NCBI GenBank assembly: GCA_025966315.1
Contig: JAOPUZ010000022.1
Coordinates: 1 to 64,000 of the forward strand
DNA: 64,000 nt
From: Frankiales bacterium
GTDB taxonomy: Bacteria > Actinomycetota > Actinomycetes > Mycobacteriales > Jatrophihabitantaceae
Direction: 5' to 3'
Shown: in pieces, positions 11,046 to 19,460 of the stretch
Layout: the number at the start of each line of letters is the position of its first letter
How positions within the stretch are numbered: position 1 is the first letter of the stretch
Notes under the pieces: model-generated
Databases searched by the model: none
Told to the model about the DNA's origin: nothing
The model's input: the letters and a program-made list of their open reading frames with translations, nothing else
Program-made: the position numbers and the translations under genes

Positions 11046-11141
11046 TACGTTCATTGACACGAGGTTAAAAGTATACGTTCATTGACATGATGAGGAAGTA
11101 TACGAACATAGACATATGGCGACTGGTATGTGAACCTATAC
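11046..11141. promoter_or_regulatory. Repeated operator-like sites upstream of hipBA
   Basis: Three direct copies of a TACGTTCATTGACAT-like 15-mer begin at 11046, 11074 and 11101, 27-28 nt apart (the third reads TACGAACATAGACAT). A fourth, weaker copy in inverted orientation is TATGTGAACCTATAC at 11127-11141. The TTGACA inside the second copy could serve as a -35 box. HipB-type antitoxins bind several operators ahead of their own operon, so these are good candidates for autoregulation sites. Confidence 0.6.
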
Positions 11142-11181
11142 CTACGATCCATGTTGGCAGACGCAGACAAGGCCGCCAGTC

Positions 11182-11439
11182 ATGAGAGTGACAACCGCGC
11201 AAGACCTAGGCAACCTCGTTCGTGAGAAGCGTGAGGCAGTCGCCATGACTCAACGCCAGTTGGCTGAGCACGCAGGCGTTAGTCGCCTCTGGCTTGTCCA
11301 CCTCGAGGCCGGCCACCCCGGTGCCGAGTTCGGAAAGGTATTGCAGCTTGTCGCGAGCCTCGACCTGACCCTCGACCTCGTGGAGAGGCGCGCGAGCGCA
11401 ACGTGGAGCGACGTGCTCGACACGACGAAGCAGCACTGA
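11182..11439 (+). CDS. hipB: HipB-like antitoxin / XRE regulator
   Basis: This 85-residue helix-turn-helix protein reads LGNLVREKREAVAMTQRQLA, then EHAGVSRLWLVHLEAGHPGA and EFGKVLQLVASLDLTL, which is the XRE/HipB pattern with the recognition helix at about 36-45. By family it binds operator DNA and neutralises the HipA kinase. It is followed 1 nt later by the hipA remnant. Whether it still has a role now that HipA is deleted internally is unknown; it could persist as a stand-alone repressor of its own promoter repeats. Confidence 0.8.
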   Translation: MRVTTAQDLGNLVREKREAVAMTQRQLAEHAGVSRLWLVHLEAGHPGAEFGKVLQLVASLDLTLDLVERRASATWSDVLDTTKQH

Positions 11440-11440
11440 C

Positions 11441-12118
11441 GTGGCTGCCAAGCTCAAGCGGTTGGAAATCGTGCTGGACGGTCGACACGCCGGTCTTCTT
11501 CGGCAAGATGATCATGGTCGGCTGTCGATCATTTACGACGATGGCTATAAACGCGGCGAAGGCGGGCCCGGCGCCAGCCAAATGGCGGCATTGATGCGTC
11601 GCGTCCAATCACCGGCAGCAGCACGAGAATCCGCCGAACATTTCGCCAAAGCCATGGCTTTCAACTGGGTGATTTACGCCCCGGACGGTCACGCGAAGAA
11701 CTATTCAGTACTGCTCCGCGCTCAGGAAGCGGTGCCTGCCCCGCTCTACGACATTTCCTCCGTACTTCCCTACCCAGACCGCTACGATCTTCGAACCATG
11801 GCGATGGCAATGTCGGTAAACGGCAAGTACCAGAACAACCTTGTGACCGGCGGCGACTGGGCGCTACTTGCCGACAAGCTCTTGATCGACCGCGAACTAA
11901 TGTCCACCTGGGTCCGCGACATCGTTGTCAACGCTGCAGACGCATTTGCTGACGCGATCCACGATGACGCCGAGTGGGTCAGTGGACTTTTCGTAGCGGC
12001 CGCACTCGTGGACAACGTCGCGACCCACGCGCATCGCCTCTCCCGCTTTCTCGACACCGCGGCCCCGAGTGCGCGCAGACCTTCTCGCAGCGCAAAACCT
12101 AGGCCGAGCGACTCCTAG
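11441..12118 (+). pseudogene. hipA: HipA-like Ser/Thr kinase with large in-frame internal deletion
   Basis: The frame encodes 225 residues against about 400-440 for HipA. Residues 1-36 match the HipA N-terminus (LEIVLDGRHAGLLRQDDHGR ... IIYDDGY). Residue 37 onward jumps to the middle of the kinase C-lobe (EGGPGASQMAALMRRV). The deleted part includes the ATP-binding loop and lysine. The catalytic loop PDGHAKN (81-87, with D82, H84, N87) and the magnesium-site Asp in LYDISS (D104) remain, as does the C-terminal helical region. The reading frame is preserved across the deletion. Kinase activity is unlikely. GTG start, 1 nt after hipB. Confidence 0.75.
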
Positions 12119-12132
12119 AGCCACCGATGAGG

Positions 12133-12170
12133 AACTGGGCCCGAGGACGGCGAACGCCTCGGGCCCAGTT
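12133..12170. terminator. Bidirectional terminator between hipA and the phosphotriesterase gene
   Basis: A perfect 14-bp GC-rich stem (arms 12133-12146 and 12157-12170) with a 10-nt loop lies between two convergent genes, 14 nt after the hipA stop and 15 nt from the phosphotriesterase stop. The AA...TT ends of the stem allow short U-tracts in both directions. Confidence 0.8.
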
Positions 12171-12185
12171 GACAGATCAGTGCGG

Positions 12186-13181
12186 TCAGTAGGTCGAGTT
12201 GGCCTCGAAGATCTTGCGAGGATTGTCGACCATCATGGCTTGGATCTGATCGTCTGTCACACCGCTGGCCCGCAACGCCGGCAACACGTTCTGGCTTATG
12301 TGCAGGTAATGCCAGTTCGGCATGTCCAGCCGGGTGCCTTGGCGTAATTCCTGCGGGAATTGATCCATCCACGAGGATGTGTCGTGAGAGAGCACCATCT
12401 TGTCCGCGTAGCCGCGTTCACACAGATCCGCCACAACCTTGACCCGCTCATCGAGGGTGAGGAACGAACCGCCTTCGATGCCGAACCGGTCCATGCCCAG
12501 GTAGGAGCCCCGCTTGAGGATCGTCTCGAGATAATCGAGGTCGTTGGTGTCCCCGGAGTGCCCGATGACGACCCGGGACAGGTCGACGCCCTCATTTTCA
12601 AAGATGTCCTGTTGCTCCAGCCCGCGGCGCAAATGGGGATCGGTGTGGGTCGAGATCGGCACGCCGGTGGCGCGGTGGGCGCGGGCAACGGAGCGAAGAA
12701 TGCGTTCGATGTTGGGCGTGACACCCGGCTTATCGGTGCAGCATTTCAGGATCGCCGCCTTCACGCCGGTGTCGCCGATTCCCTCGGTGATGTCCTTGAT
12801 CCACATATCTGCCATCGGGTCCCGGTCCGGGATGGCATTACCCGGCCCGAAAAGCTTCAGAAAGTCAGGCAGCGGGTCGAAGCTGTACAGCCCCGACGCG
12901 GCAATGATATTTATGTCCACCGCCGCGTTGATTTCTTTGATTCGCGGCAGGTGACGACCGAGACCGAGCACCGTGAGATCGACGATCGTATCGATGCCCG
13001 CGTCTTTCAGGTTTTGCAGGTCCTGGATTGCTTGAGCGACTTTCTTGTCCTCGTCCCACCCCACTTGCGCGGGGTAGTCCTGGGCGAACTCGCGCGAGAC
13101 GATGAAGACGTGCTCGTGCATCAATGTCGCGCCGAGCGACTCCGAGGCGATAGGCCCCCGGACGGATTCAACCTGAGACAT
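12186..13181 (-). CDS. Phosphotriesterase-family metal-dependent hydrolase
   Basis: This 331-residue TIM-barrel amidohydrolase has the full binuclear metal site of the PTE family: H22 and H24 (MHEHVF), K146 for the bridging carbamate (AAILKCC), H179 (STHTDPH), H208 (IGHSGDTND) and D267 (LSHDTSS). It contains the GIDTIVDLTVLGLGRHLPRI stretch common to PTE and PTE-like lactonases. Likely substrates are lactones or organophosphate-like esters; specificity cannot be read. I place the start at ATG 13181, preceded by GAAGGGAAC, rather than the upstream ATG at 13223, which has no good ribosome site and adds 14 unrelated residues. Confidence 0.9.
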   Translation of the reverse strand: MSQVESVRGPIASESLGATLMHEHVFIVSREFAQDYPAQVGWDEDKKVAQAIQDLQNLKDAGIDTIVDLTVLGLGRHLPRIKEINAAVDINIIAASGLYSFDPLPDFLKLFGPGNAIPDRDPMADMWIKDITEGIGDTGVKAAILKCCTDKPGVTPNIERILRSVARAHRATGVPISTHTDPHLRRGLEQQDIFENEGVDLSRVVIGHSGDTNDLDYLETILKRGSYLGMDRFGIEGGSFLTLDERVKVVADLCERGYADKMVLSHDTSSWMDQFPQELRQGTRLDMPNWHYLHISQNVLPALRASGVTDDQIQAMMVDNPRKIFEANSTY

Positions 13182-13298
13182 GGTGTTCCCTTCGTGGGTT
13201 GAATAGCTGACGCCTGACCGCATCGGCGACGTGACGCCCGCTACTAGGTGATCGACCTTATCGATACTTCACCATCGCTGGTCAGCCCCAGGTGTGGA

Positions 13299-14381
13299 TC
13301 AGCCCGTTCCGGCGTGTTGGCGGATCCGGTTCCACCACAGCGACAACCCAATTGCCAGCGCGACCAGCAGTCCGCCGATCCCGGCGAACGTGTTGGCCAG
13401 GTCGACGTGTTTGTGGGTGACGGTGATCGTGCTGGGCAGGTCCCTCAGGGCGCTCTGCAGCTGTCCGGCGTCGACCGCACGGTAGTAGCGACCGCCGGTG
13501 GTATCGGCCACCTGCTTCAGGGCGTCCTCGTCGATGATCAACGGATTGACTCCGCCGCGCCCGCCGAAGCCGAAACCGCCGCCACCGCCGCCACCGCCGC
13601 CAAAACCGCCGAAGCCACCACCGTCGGCGATCTGGGAGGGGTCGCAGACCATCGCGCTCGGCGTGGTCGTGCCGAAGCCGATCGTGTACACCCGCACGTG
13701 GCGGGCGGCCGCCTGCTCCGCCGCGGTTTTGGGATCAACGCCCTGGGTATTCGCGCCGTCGGTGAGGACGACGATGGTCGCGGCCGCATAGCCCGACCCG
13801 GTATTGCCGGTGATCTTCGCGCCGGTTGGTGCCACCGACGGGTCGAACTCGGCGATCGCGTCGATCGAGGTGAGAATCGCCTGGCCGATGGCGGTGCCAC
13901 GCGAGGTCGTCAAGTTCTTCATCGCGTCCAGCAGCTTGTCGGTGTCGGTGGTCGGCGGCACGAGCTCCGCGGCAACCCCGGCGAACGCGACCAGGCCGAT
14001 GCGCGATCCGTGCGGCTGGGCCTTGATGAAGTTGGTCGCGGCCTTCTCCGCCGCGACGAGCCGGTTCGGCGAGACGTCGGTCGAGCACATCGATCCCGAG
14101 ACGTCCAGGGCCAGCAGGATCGTCGTCGAGTTGGACGACACCGCCTTGGTTGCTTGCGGACGGGCCGCGCCGATGCCGAGCACGACGAGGCCGAGGACGA
14201 GCAGCGCGGCCGGGATGCGGCGGCGCCACAGGGTCCGCCCGGGCAGCGCACCGCGCACCAGCACGACCGAGGTCACCCGCACGGCCGTCCGGCGCCGTCG
14301 TCGCCGCGACCACCAGGCGATGCCGAGGACGAGGGGTATGGCCGCCAACGCCAGCAGAGCCCACGGCCAGTCGAGGGACAT
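13299..14381 (-). CDS. VWA-domain membrane protein (BatA-like)
   Basis: This 360-residue protein has two N-terminal membrane segments (about 8-25 and 57-73), a von Willebrand A domain (about 85-310) with the MIDAS motif DVSGSMCSTD, and a C-terminal membrane helix. A Gly/Phe-rich run around residues 255-275 is an inserted loop. The family works with MoxR ATPases in metal-dependent chaperone or cofactor-insertion roles at the membrane. It is the last gene of a five-gene minus-strand operon, overlapping the gene before it by 1 nt of start codon (ATGA-type junction). Confidence 0.85.
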   Translation of the reverse strand: MSLDWPWALLALAAIPLVLGIAWWSRRRRRRTAVRVTSVVLVRGALPGRTLWRRRIPAALLVLGLVVLGIGAARPQATKAVSSNSTTILLALDVSGSMCSTDVSPNRLVAAEKAATNFIKAQPHGSRIGLVAFAGVAAELVPPTTDTDKLLDAMKNLTTSRGTAIGQAILTSIDAIAEFDPSVAPTGAKITGNTGSGYAAATIVVLTDGANTQGVDPKTAAEQAAARHVRVYTIGFGTTTPSAMVCDPSQIADGGGFGGFGGGGGGGGGFGFGGRGGVNPLIIDEDALKQVADTTGGRYYRAVDAGQLQSALRDLPSTITVTHKHVDLANTFAGIGGLLVALAIGLSLWWNRIRQHAGTG

Positions 14382-15346
14382 CAGACGATCCTTCCCGTGC
14401 GCAGGACGGTGAGGGTCGCACCGGCGGCGAGCAAGGCGATGGCGAACGCGGTGAACGCTCCGGCCAGCGGCAGCGGCTGGTTGTGGGTCGTTAGCCGCAG
14501 GTTGATGGTCGAGGCAATCCCGTCAAGTTCGGCCGTGTCCGACGCGGGGTGGTACGAGCCGCCCGTCGTCTTGGCTATATCGGTGAGGGTGTCCTCGTCC
14601 AGCGCAGTCTGGATCCGGTATCCGTCGACCTCTACTGTCGCCCCACCGCTGGTGCCGACCCCTACTGTCTCGATGTGGACGCCGGCCGTCTGGGCGGCGG
14701 TCGCAGCGGCCGTGGTGGCGTCGGCGCTGCCCTCGTCCCCACCGTCGGAGAACAGCACGATCGTCGCCGAACCCCAGTAGCCCAGGTTCGGCACGGTGCC
14801 GTCCTTACCGATCGCGACAGCCTTGCCGGTGATGGCCGACAGCGAGGTGAGGATCGCGGCGGCTAGCGACGTACCGCCCGCCACCTGCAGACGGTTGATC
14901 GCGGCGGCGGCCTGCGTGTGGTCGGCACTCGGTTGATTGGTAGTCAGCGCTCCGGTCTGGAAAGCGACCACGCCGATGTCGACGCTGGCCGGCTGGGCGT
15001 CAACGAACGCGGCCGCTGCCTTCTTGGCCGCTGCCAGCCGGCTGGGCGCCACATCGGTCGCCGACATGCTGTTCGACACGTCCACCGCGATGATCACGGT
15101 GCCAGCCGCCCGCGACACCGGGACGGACGCCGCCGGCCCAGCCACGGCTACCGCGAGGACCGCGATACCGGCCAGGCTGAGCCACAATCCGAGCGGGCGT
15201 TTCCGGGTGCCACCGACCACGCCCGCCGCGGCCAGCGCAAGTCGTCGCCGGCGGGACGCGATGACAGCGCCGACAACCAGCGCCGCCAGGATCAGCGCAC
15301 CGAGCACGAGCCACCAGGGCGAGGTGATGCTCACGCTCGCCGCCAA
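14381..15346 (-). CDS. VWA-domain membrane protein, second copy
   Basis: This 321-residue protein has the same layout as its downstream neighbour: an N-terminal anchor segment, a VWA domain with VDVSNSMSATD as MIDAS and FSDGGDEGSADATT further on, and a last helix (FTAFAIALLAAGATLTVL). It is a divergent paralogue of the 13299 gene, probably from an old tandem duplication, and would form a heteromeric VWA pair with it. Its start overlaps the end of the DUF58 gene by 16 nt, consistent with translational coupling. Confidence 0.85.
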   Translation of the reverse strand: MAASVSITSPWWLVLGALILAALVVGAVIASRRRRLALAAAGVVGGTRKRPLGLWLSLAGIAVLAVAVAGPAASVPVSRAAGTVIIAVDVSNSMSATDVAPSRLAAAKKAAAAFVDAQPASVDIGVVAFQTGALTTNQPSADHTQAAAAINRLQVAGGTSLAAAILTSLSAITGKAVAIGKDGTVPNLGYWGSATIVLFSDGGDEGSADATTAAATAAQTAGVHIETVGVGTSGGATVEVDGYRIQTALDEDTLTDIAKTTGGSYHPASDTAELDGIASTINLRLTTHNQPLPLAGAFTAFAIALLAAGATLTVLRTGRIV

Positions 15347-16212
15347 CGAGTACTCGCCACGACCTCGACCAGCGCATCAACCACGTCGCGATCGGTGTCG
15401 ATGCGGTGCAGCGGCACGTTCGCCCGGCGCATCCGCTGCGCCAGCACGGAGTCGCGCTCATCGACGCCGGCCCGGTACCGGGCGCGGAACAGCGGGTCGC
15501 TGGAGTCGACGATCAGCTGCTCGCCGGTCTCGGCATCCTCGACGACGATCAAGCCGGCGTCGGGCAGCTCGTCGTCCGTCGCGTCCATCACTCGCAGCGC
15601 CACGACCTCGTGACGGTGCACCAGCCGCAGCAGCTGCTTATCCCACTCGCCCGTGCCGATGAAGTCTGAGACCAGGATAATCAGCGACCGGCGCCGAGCG
15701 AGTGAGGCGGTGGCATCGAGCATCGCGGCGAAGTCGGTGGTGCTGGTGACGGGAGCGATCGCCCGGCCGAGCTCGTGGCCGATGCGCAGCGCGTGGCCCC
15801 GTCCGGTGCCCGGCGGCACGATCTGGGCGGTGTCGCCGTCGTGCAGCAACGCGCCCACTCGATTGCCGCCCCGGCCGAACAACCGGGCCAGCACCAGGGC
15901 CAGCTCGACCAGCATGTCGTGCTTGCCGCGACCGGTTCGGCCAGCCGCCATCGACGCCGACCGGTCCAGCACCAGCCACACGGTCAGCTCCCGGTCCTCG
16001 GTGAACTGACGCACCTGCGGGCTGTTCAACCGGGCGGTGGCGTTCCAGTCGATGTGGCGGGCGTCGTCGGTCTCGACGTATTCGCGCAGGCCGGCGAAGT
16101 CCAGGCCGGAGCCGCGGTAGGGCGTGCGGTACCCGCCCTGGATGCGTCCGTCCACGCGTCGCAGCACCCGCCACTCCAGACGGAGCAGCAGGCGGTCGGG
16201 CGCGGTCGTCAT
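15331..16212 (-). CDS. DUF58 domain protein
   Basis: This 293-residue protein shows the DUF58 hallmark stretch YVETDDARHIDWNATARLNS (about 64-85), followed by the VWA-like core LTVWLVLDRSASMAAG with a DxSxS motif and LIILVSDFIGTGEWD. Unlike many DUF58 proteins it lacks the N-terminal membrane segments, so it is probably cytoplasmic. It acts with MoxR ATPases; the biochemical role is unknown. It lies 3 nt after moxR and overlaps the next VWA gene. Confidence 0.88.
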   Translation of the reverse strand: MTTAPDRLLLRLEWRVLRRVDGRIQGGYRTPYRGSGLDFAGLREYVETDDARHIDWNATARLNSPQVRQFTEDRELTVWLVLDRSASMAAGRTGRGKHDMLVELALVLARLFGRGGNRVGALLHDGDTAQIVPPGTGRGHALRIGHELGRAIAPVTSTTDFAAMLDATASLARRRSLIILVSDFIGTGEWDKQLLRLVHRHEVVALRVMDATDDELPDAGLIVVEDAETGEQLIVDSSDPLFRARYRAGVDERDSVLAQRMRRANVPLHRIDTDRDVVDALVEVVASTRWRRA

Positions 16213-16215
16213 CGG

Positions 16216-17202
16216 TCAGCGGCCCTGCAGCACGACTTCGGGCATCCGGACGGCCTGCAGCACGCCGGCGATGACCGTGTCGGGATCGATGTCGTCGGCC
16301 AGCGCCTCGTAGGAGAGCACGAGGCGATGACGCAGCACGTCCAGGGCGAGTTCGCCGACGTCCTGGGGCAGGACATAGTCACGTCCACGCAGGAACGCCA
16401 GCGCCCGGCCGCCCAGCAGCAGCGCGATCGACGCGCGGGGGCTGGCGCCATAGGTGACGTAGCGATCCAGCTCGCCCAGGCCAACCGTCCCGGGGGCTCG
16501 GGTGGCCGCGACCAGGCGGACGGCGTATTCGACGACGGCCGGGTCGGCGTAGACCTGCGCGACCTGGGCCTGCATGCGGACGAGGTCCTCGGGCTGCATG
16601 ATCGATTGCGGGCCAGGTCCTGGGTGCAGGGCCCGCTCGACGATGGCGTGCTCCTCCGGCATCGTCGGGTAGCGCACGATGACCTTGAGCATGAAGCGAT
16701 CGACCTGGGCTTCCGGCAAGGGATAAGTGCCCTCGGACTCGATCGGGTTCTGCGTCGCCATGACCAGGAACGGGTTCGGTACCGCGAAGCTCTCCCGTCC
16801 GATCGTCACCTGTCGCTCCTGCATGACCTCCAGCAGCGCACTCTGCACCTTGGCCGGGGCCCGGTTGATCTCATCGGCCAGCAGCAGGTTGGTGAAGACG
16901 GGGCCGCGGGACGTCTCGAACTCGCCGCTGTGCTGGCGGTAGACCCGAGTCCCGGTCAGGTCGGCCGGCACCAGGTCTGGGGTGAACTGGATGCGCTGGA
17001 ACTGGCCGCCGATCGCCGCCGCCAGCGACTTGACCGCCAGCGTCTTGGCCAGGCCCGGGACGCCCTCGACCAGCAGATGCCCGCCGGACAGCAGCGCGAT
17101 CGCCATCCGCTCGAGCAGGACGTCCTGCCCGACGATCGTGCGTTTGACCTCAAACAAAACCTGCTCGAGCGGAGTCTGCGGATTCTGTGCACTGGTCGTC
17201 AT
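16216..17202 (-). CDS. MoxR-family AAA+ ATPase
   Basis: This 328-residue AAA+ ATPase has the Walker A segment EGVPGLAKTLAVKSLA (about 46-61), Walker B LLLADEINRAPAKVQSALLE with the MoxR-typical DEIN, sensor 1 in VMATQNPIESEGTYPLPEAQ, and the C-terminal lid (ALAFLRGRDYVLPQDV). MoxR proteins remodel partner proteins together with VWA/DUF58 partners, all encoded directly downstream here. The target is unknown. It is followed 3 nt later by the DUF58 gene. Confidence 0.93.
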   Translation of the reverse strand: MTTSAQNPQTPLEQVLFEVKRTIVGQDVLLERMAIALLSGGHLLVEGVPGLAKTLAVKSLAAAIGGQFQRIQFTPDLVPADLTGTRVYRQHSGEFETSRGPVFTNLLLADEINRAPAKVQSALLEVMQERQVTIGRESFAVPNPFLVMATQNPIESEGTYPLPEAQVDRFMLKVIVRYPTMPEEHAIVERALHPGPGPQSIMQPEDLVRMQAQVAQVYADPAVVEYAVRLVAATRAPGTVGLGELDRYVTYGASPRASIALLLGGRALAFLRGRDYVLPQDVGELALDVLRHRLVLSYEALADDIDPDTVIAGVLQAVRMPEVVLQGR

Positions 17203-17295
17203 CGGGCATCCTCCGGAACGGGCTGTTCTTGGTTGTCGGCGGGAGTGGCGTGTTCGCGTCGGTCCTCCGCGCGGCGTTCCCGTCTGCTGGCGCGG

Positions 17296-18084
17296 TCATA
17301 TTTGGGGTCCGTTTCCCTGGCCGGTGCCGCCGCCGCCCACGGCCGCTCCGATCGGCACGGCAAAGGCGATGCCGGCGAACGAGTCGTCGCCACCGGGGTC
17401 GGCGATCGAAATCACGATGCCGATGACGTTGCCTTTGCTGTCGATCAGCGGGCCGCCGGAACTGCCCGGATTCACCGACGCATCGAACTGGATCAATCCG
17501 CCGAACTGTCCGCTGTCGGTTTTCGCCGTGCGGTTCAACCCCGACACCACCCCGGAGGACACGCTGTAGGTGAGCCCGAGCGGATTGCCGATCGCCACGA
17601 CTTCGCTGCCAACCGGGGCGGCGCCACCGATCGTGGCCGGAACGATCGGCTGCGGCAGGGTGGCCGGTGTGAGGACTGCGGTGTCGGTTTTCGCGTCCGC
17701 CGAGGCCACGGTGGCGGTGGATTTGGTGCCGTCGGCGAAGACGATGCTGATCGCGCTTCCGTCGGCAATGACGTGATCGGCGGTCAGCACGGCACCGGTC
17801 GAGGTCGCGATCACGCCCGTTCCCAAGGCCCCTTTTGCCGTCCGCACGATCGTGACGGACGGGCCGACGCGCTGGAATATGTCGCTGACGCTGGGGGTGG
17901 CCGTACTGCTGGGGCTCGGGGACGCGCTGCGGCCAGGGCTGGCGACCTTCGGATCAGAGCCATCCCTGATGGCGAGCAGCGCGATGGCCACGACCAGCGC
18001 CAGGATGACCACCCCGCATCCGATCAGCAGCACGGGGGTGCTGCGCAAGCGCGACACCGCTCGGGTGTCGCAGCCGGGGGCCAT
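17296..18084 (-). CDS. Trypsin-like serine protease, HtrA type without PDZ domain
   Basis: This 262-residue protein has one N-terminal membrane anchor (TPVLLIGCGVVILALVVAIA, about 16-35), a Ser/Pro/Thr-rich linker and an S1C protease domain. The catalytic triad is visible: His in TADHVIAD, Asp in DAKTDTAVL, Ser in NPGSSGGPLI. The protein ends in a Gly-rich tail shortly after the protease fold, so the PDZ domain of HtrA/DegP is missing. It would act outside the membrane. It heads the minus-strand moxR operon (93 nt gap), suggesting a role in quality control of the envelope complex encoded downstream. Confidence 0.87.
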   Translation of the reverse strand: MAPGCDTRAVSRLRSTPVLLIGCGVVILALVVAIALLAIRDGSDPKVASPGRSASPSPSSTATPSVSDIFQRVGPSVTIVRTAKGALGTGVIATSTGAVLTADHVIADGSAISIVFADGTKSTATVASADAKTDTAVLTPATLPQPIVPATIGGAAPVGSEVVAIGNPLGLTYSVSSGVVSGLNRTAKTDSGQFGGLIQFDASVNPGSSGGPLIDSKGNVIGIVISIADPGGDDSFAGIAFAVPIGAAVGGGGTGQGNGPQI

Positions 18085-18146
18085 GGCGACAGACTAGGAG
18101 TCATCGCTGTGTACCGGGCGGCCGAGCGATCAAACCCACCCGGATT

Positions 18147-18185
18147 GTGCAACATGTGGCATCTCAGCGATGCCAGATGTTGCAC
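18147..18185. repeat. Inverted repeat matching the one at 13-47
   Basis: The arms (18147-18162 and 18170-18185, 16 nt each, one mismatch) flank a 7-nt loop. The right arm contains the same ATGCCAGATGTTGC as the copy at 34-47. It sits 86 nt upstream of the acetamidase/formamidase GTG and about 60 nt upstream of the divergent protease gene, in the position of an operator. Confidence 0.7.
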
Positions 18186-18270
18186 GATTATGCCAATCGA
18201 TCTTCGAGAAGAAAGGGATTTGAAATCTCGTGGACGTCAGCCGGAAATGCGTTTTGCCTAGCGTCCAGAC

Positions 18271-19395
18271 GTGACCAAGCATTCTGTATTCGTTGACCGT
18301 CCCACGCCGCTCGCCGAGCACCCCGACCAGGGACACAACCGCTGGCATCCACTCATCCCGCCGATGGTGACCATCGCCGACGGCGACGAGGCCGAGATCC
18401 ACACCCGGGACGGCTTGGACAACCAGATCACCTTCGGCATGGACGTCGCCGACCTGGCCACCATCAGCATGGGCCGCGGGCACGCCCTCACCGGACCGGT
18501 CTACGTCGAGGGCGCCGAGCCGGGCGACCTGCTGGCCGTAGACATTCTCGACGTCACTCCGCACACCGAGGCGTTCACCGCGATCGCGCCTGGTTTCGGT
18601 TTCCTGCGCGACCTGTTCGAGAAGCCGGCGCTGCTGCACTGGTCGATCATCGGCGGCGCCGAAGGGCATGCCGTCTCGGAGCAGCTGCCCGGAGTCAAGA
18701 TTCCCGGCGCGCCGTTCTTCGGAGTGATGGGCGTCGCGCCGTCGCTGTCGATGCTCGACACGATCACCGCCCGGGAACGAGCGCTGCTGGAGCGCGGCGG
18801 GGCGGTGCTCTTGCCGGACGCACACGACGCGGTGCCGAGCGACCCGGCGATCGCCTCGACGGCCCTGCGGACGATCCCGCCGCGCGAGAACGGCGGCAAC
18901 CACGACATCAAGCAGTTCGTGAAAGGCACCACCGTCTATCTGCCGGTGTTCGTCGAGGGCGGCCTGTTCAGCGTCGGCGATGCCCATTACGCACAGGGCG
19001 ACGGCGAATCGTGCGGCACCGCAGTCGAGACCTCCGCGGTGCTGAACGCGCAATTCCGGGTGCTGAAAGGTGAGGCGACGCGACGGGGCCAGCAGGACGT
19101 GTCGTACGGCAGCACCGCCGGCGGGAACCGCGCGCCGCTCGACCCGACGACGAACTTCTACGCGACCAGCGGCATGTGCATCGCAGCCGACGGCACCAAC
19201 TACTCCGAAGACCTGTCACTGGCCGCCCGAAATGCGCTGATCAACATGATTGGCTACATCACCGACACCTACGGCTACGACCGCGAGCAGGCCATGATGT
19301 TGTGCAGTGTCGCGGTCGATCTGCGCATCAGCCAGGTCGTGGACGTACCGAACCTCACCGTTTCAGCGTTCCTGCCGCTCGACATCTTCGCGTGA
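18271..19395 (+). CDS. Acetamidase/formamidase family protein
   Basis: This 374-residue protein fits the FmdA/AmdA family, zinc-dependent amidases that release ammonia from short amides. Supporting segments are DGDEAEIHTRDGLDNQ, GPVYVEGAEPGDLLAVDILD near the N-terminus, and the characteristic LPVFVEGGLFSVGDAHYAQG with DGESCGTAVE after it. Those Asp/His/Glu residues are the likely metal and active-site region. The start is GTG at 18271 with only a weak ribosome site. It is monocistronic with a hairpin after it. The duplicated palindrome upstream suggests specific regulation. Confidence 0.88.
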   Translation: MTKHSVFVDRPTPLAEHPDQGHNRWHPLIPPMVTIADGDEAEIHTRDGLDNQITFGMDVADLATISMGRGHALTGPVYVEGAEPGDLLAVDILDVTPHTEAFTAIAPGFGFLRDLFEKPALLHWSIIGGAEGHAVSEQLPGVKIPGAPFFGVMGVAPSLSMLDTITARERALLERGGAVLLPDAHDAVPSDPAIASTALRTIPPRENGGNHDIKQFVKGTTVYLPVFVEGGLFSVGDAHYAQGDGESCGTAVETSAVLNAQFRVLKGEATRRGQQDVSYGSTAGGNRAPLDPTTNFYATSGMCIAADGTNYSEDLSLAARNALINMIGYITDTYGYDREQAMMLCSVAVDLRISQVVDVPNLTVSAFLPLDIFA

Positions 19396-19417
19396 GCTGG
19401 CCCGCGCCGGTTTTGCT

Positions 19418-19449
19418 GGCCCGGGCCGGTTTTTGACCGGGCCCGGGCC
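19418..19449. terminator. Terminator between convergent genes
   Basis: GGCCCGGGCCGGT (19418-19430) pairs with ACCGGGCCCGGGCC (19436-19449) with one bulged base; the loop is TTTTG. It lies between the convergent amidase (stop 19395) and serine hydrolase (stop 19461) genes and can serve both. Confidence 0.65.
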
Positions 19450-19460
19450 GGACGCCCGCG

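Noticed and set aside
13248-14780. 510-codon plus-strand frame opposite the VWA genes
   Set aside because: It is antisense to two well-supported VWA genes, has low-complexity Arg/Gly composition and no domain; long antisense frames are common in GC-rich genomes.
17199-17393. 64-codon minus-strand frame ending in an ATGA overlap with moxR
   Set aside because: The overlap is suggestive of a frameshifted protease tail, but the protease frame ends naturally after a Gly-rich tail typical of its relatives.
15775-18261. 828-codon plus-strand frame
   Set aside because: It covers DUF58, moxR and the protease in antisense and shows no recognisable motif.
18130-19053. 307-codon minus-strand frame opposite the amidase gene
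   Set aside because: The plus-strand amidase has clear family segments; the antisense frame has none.
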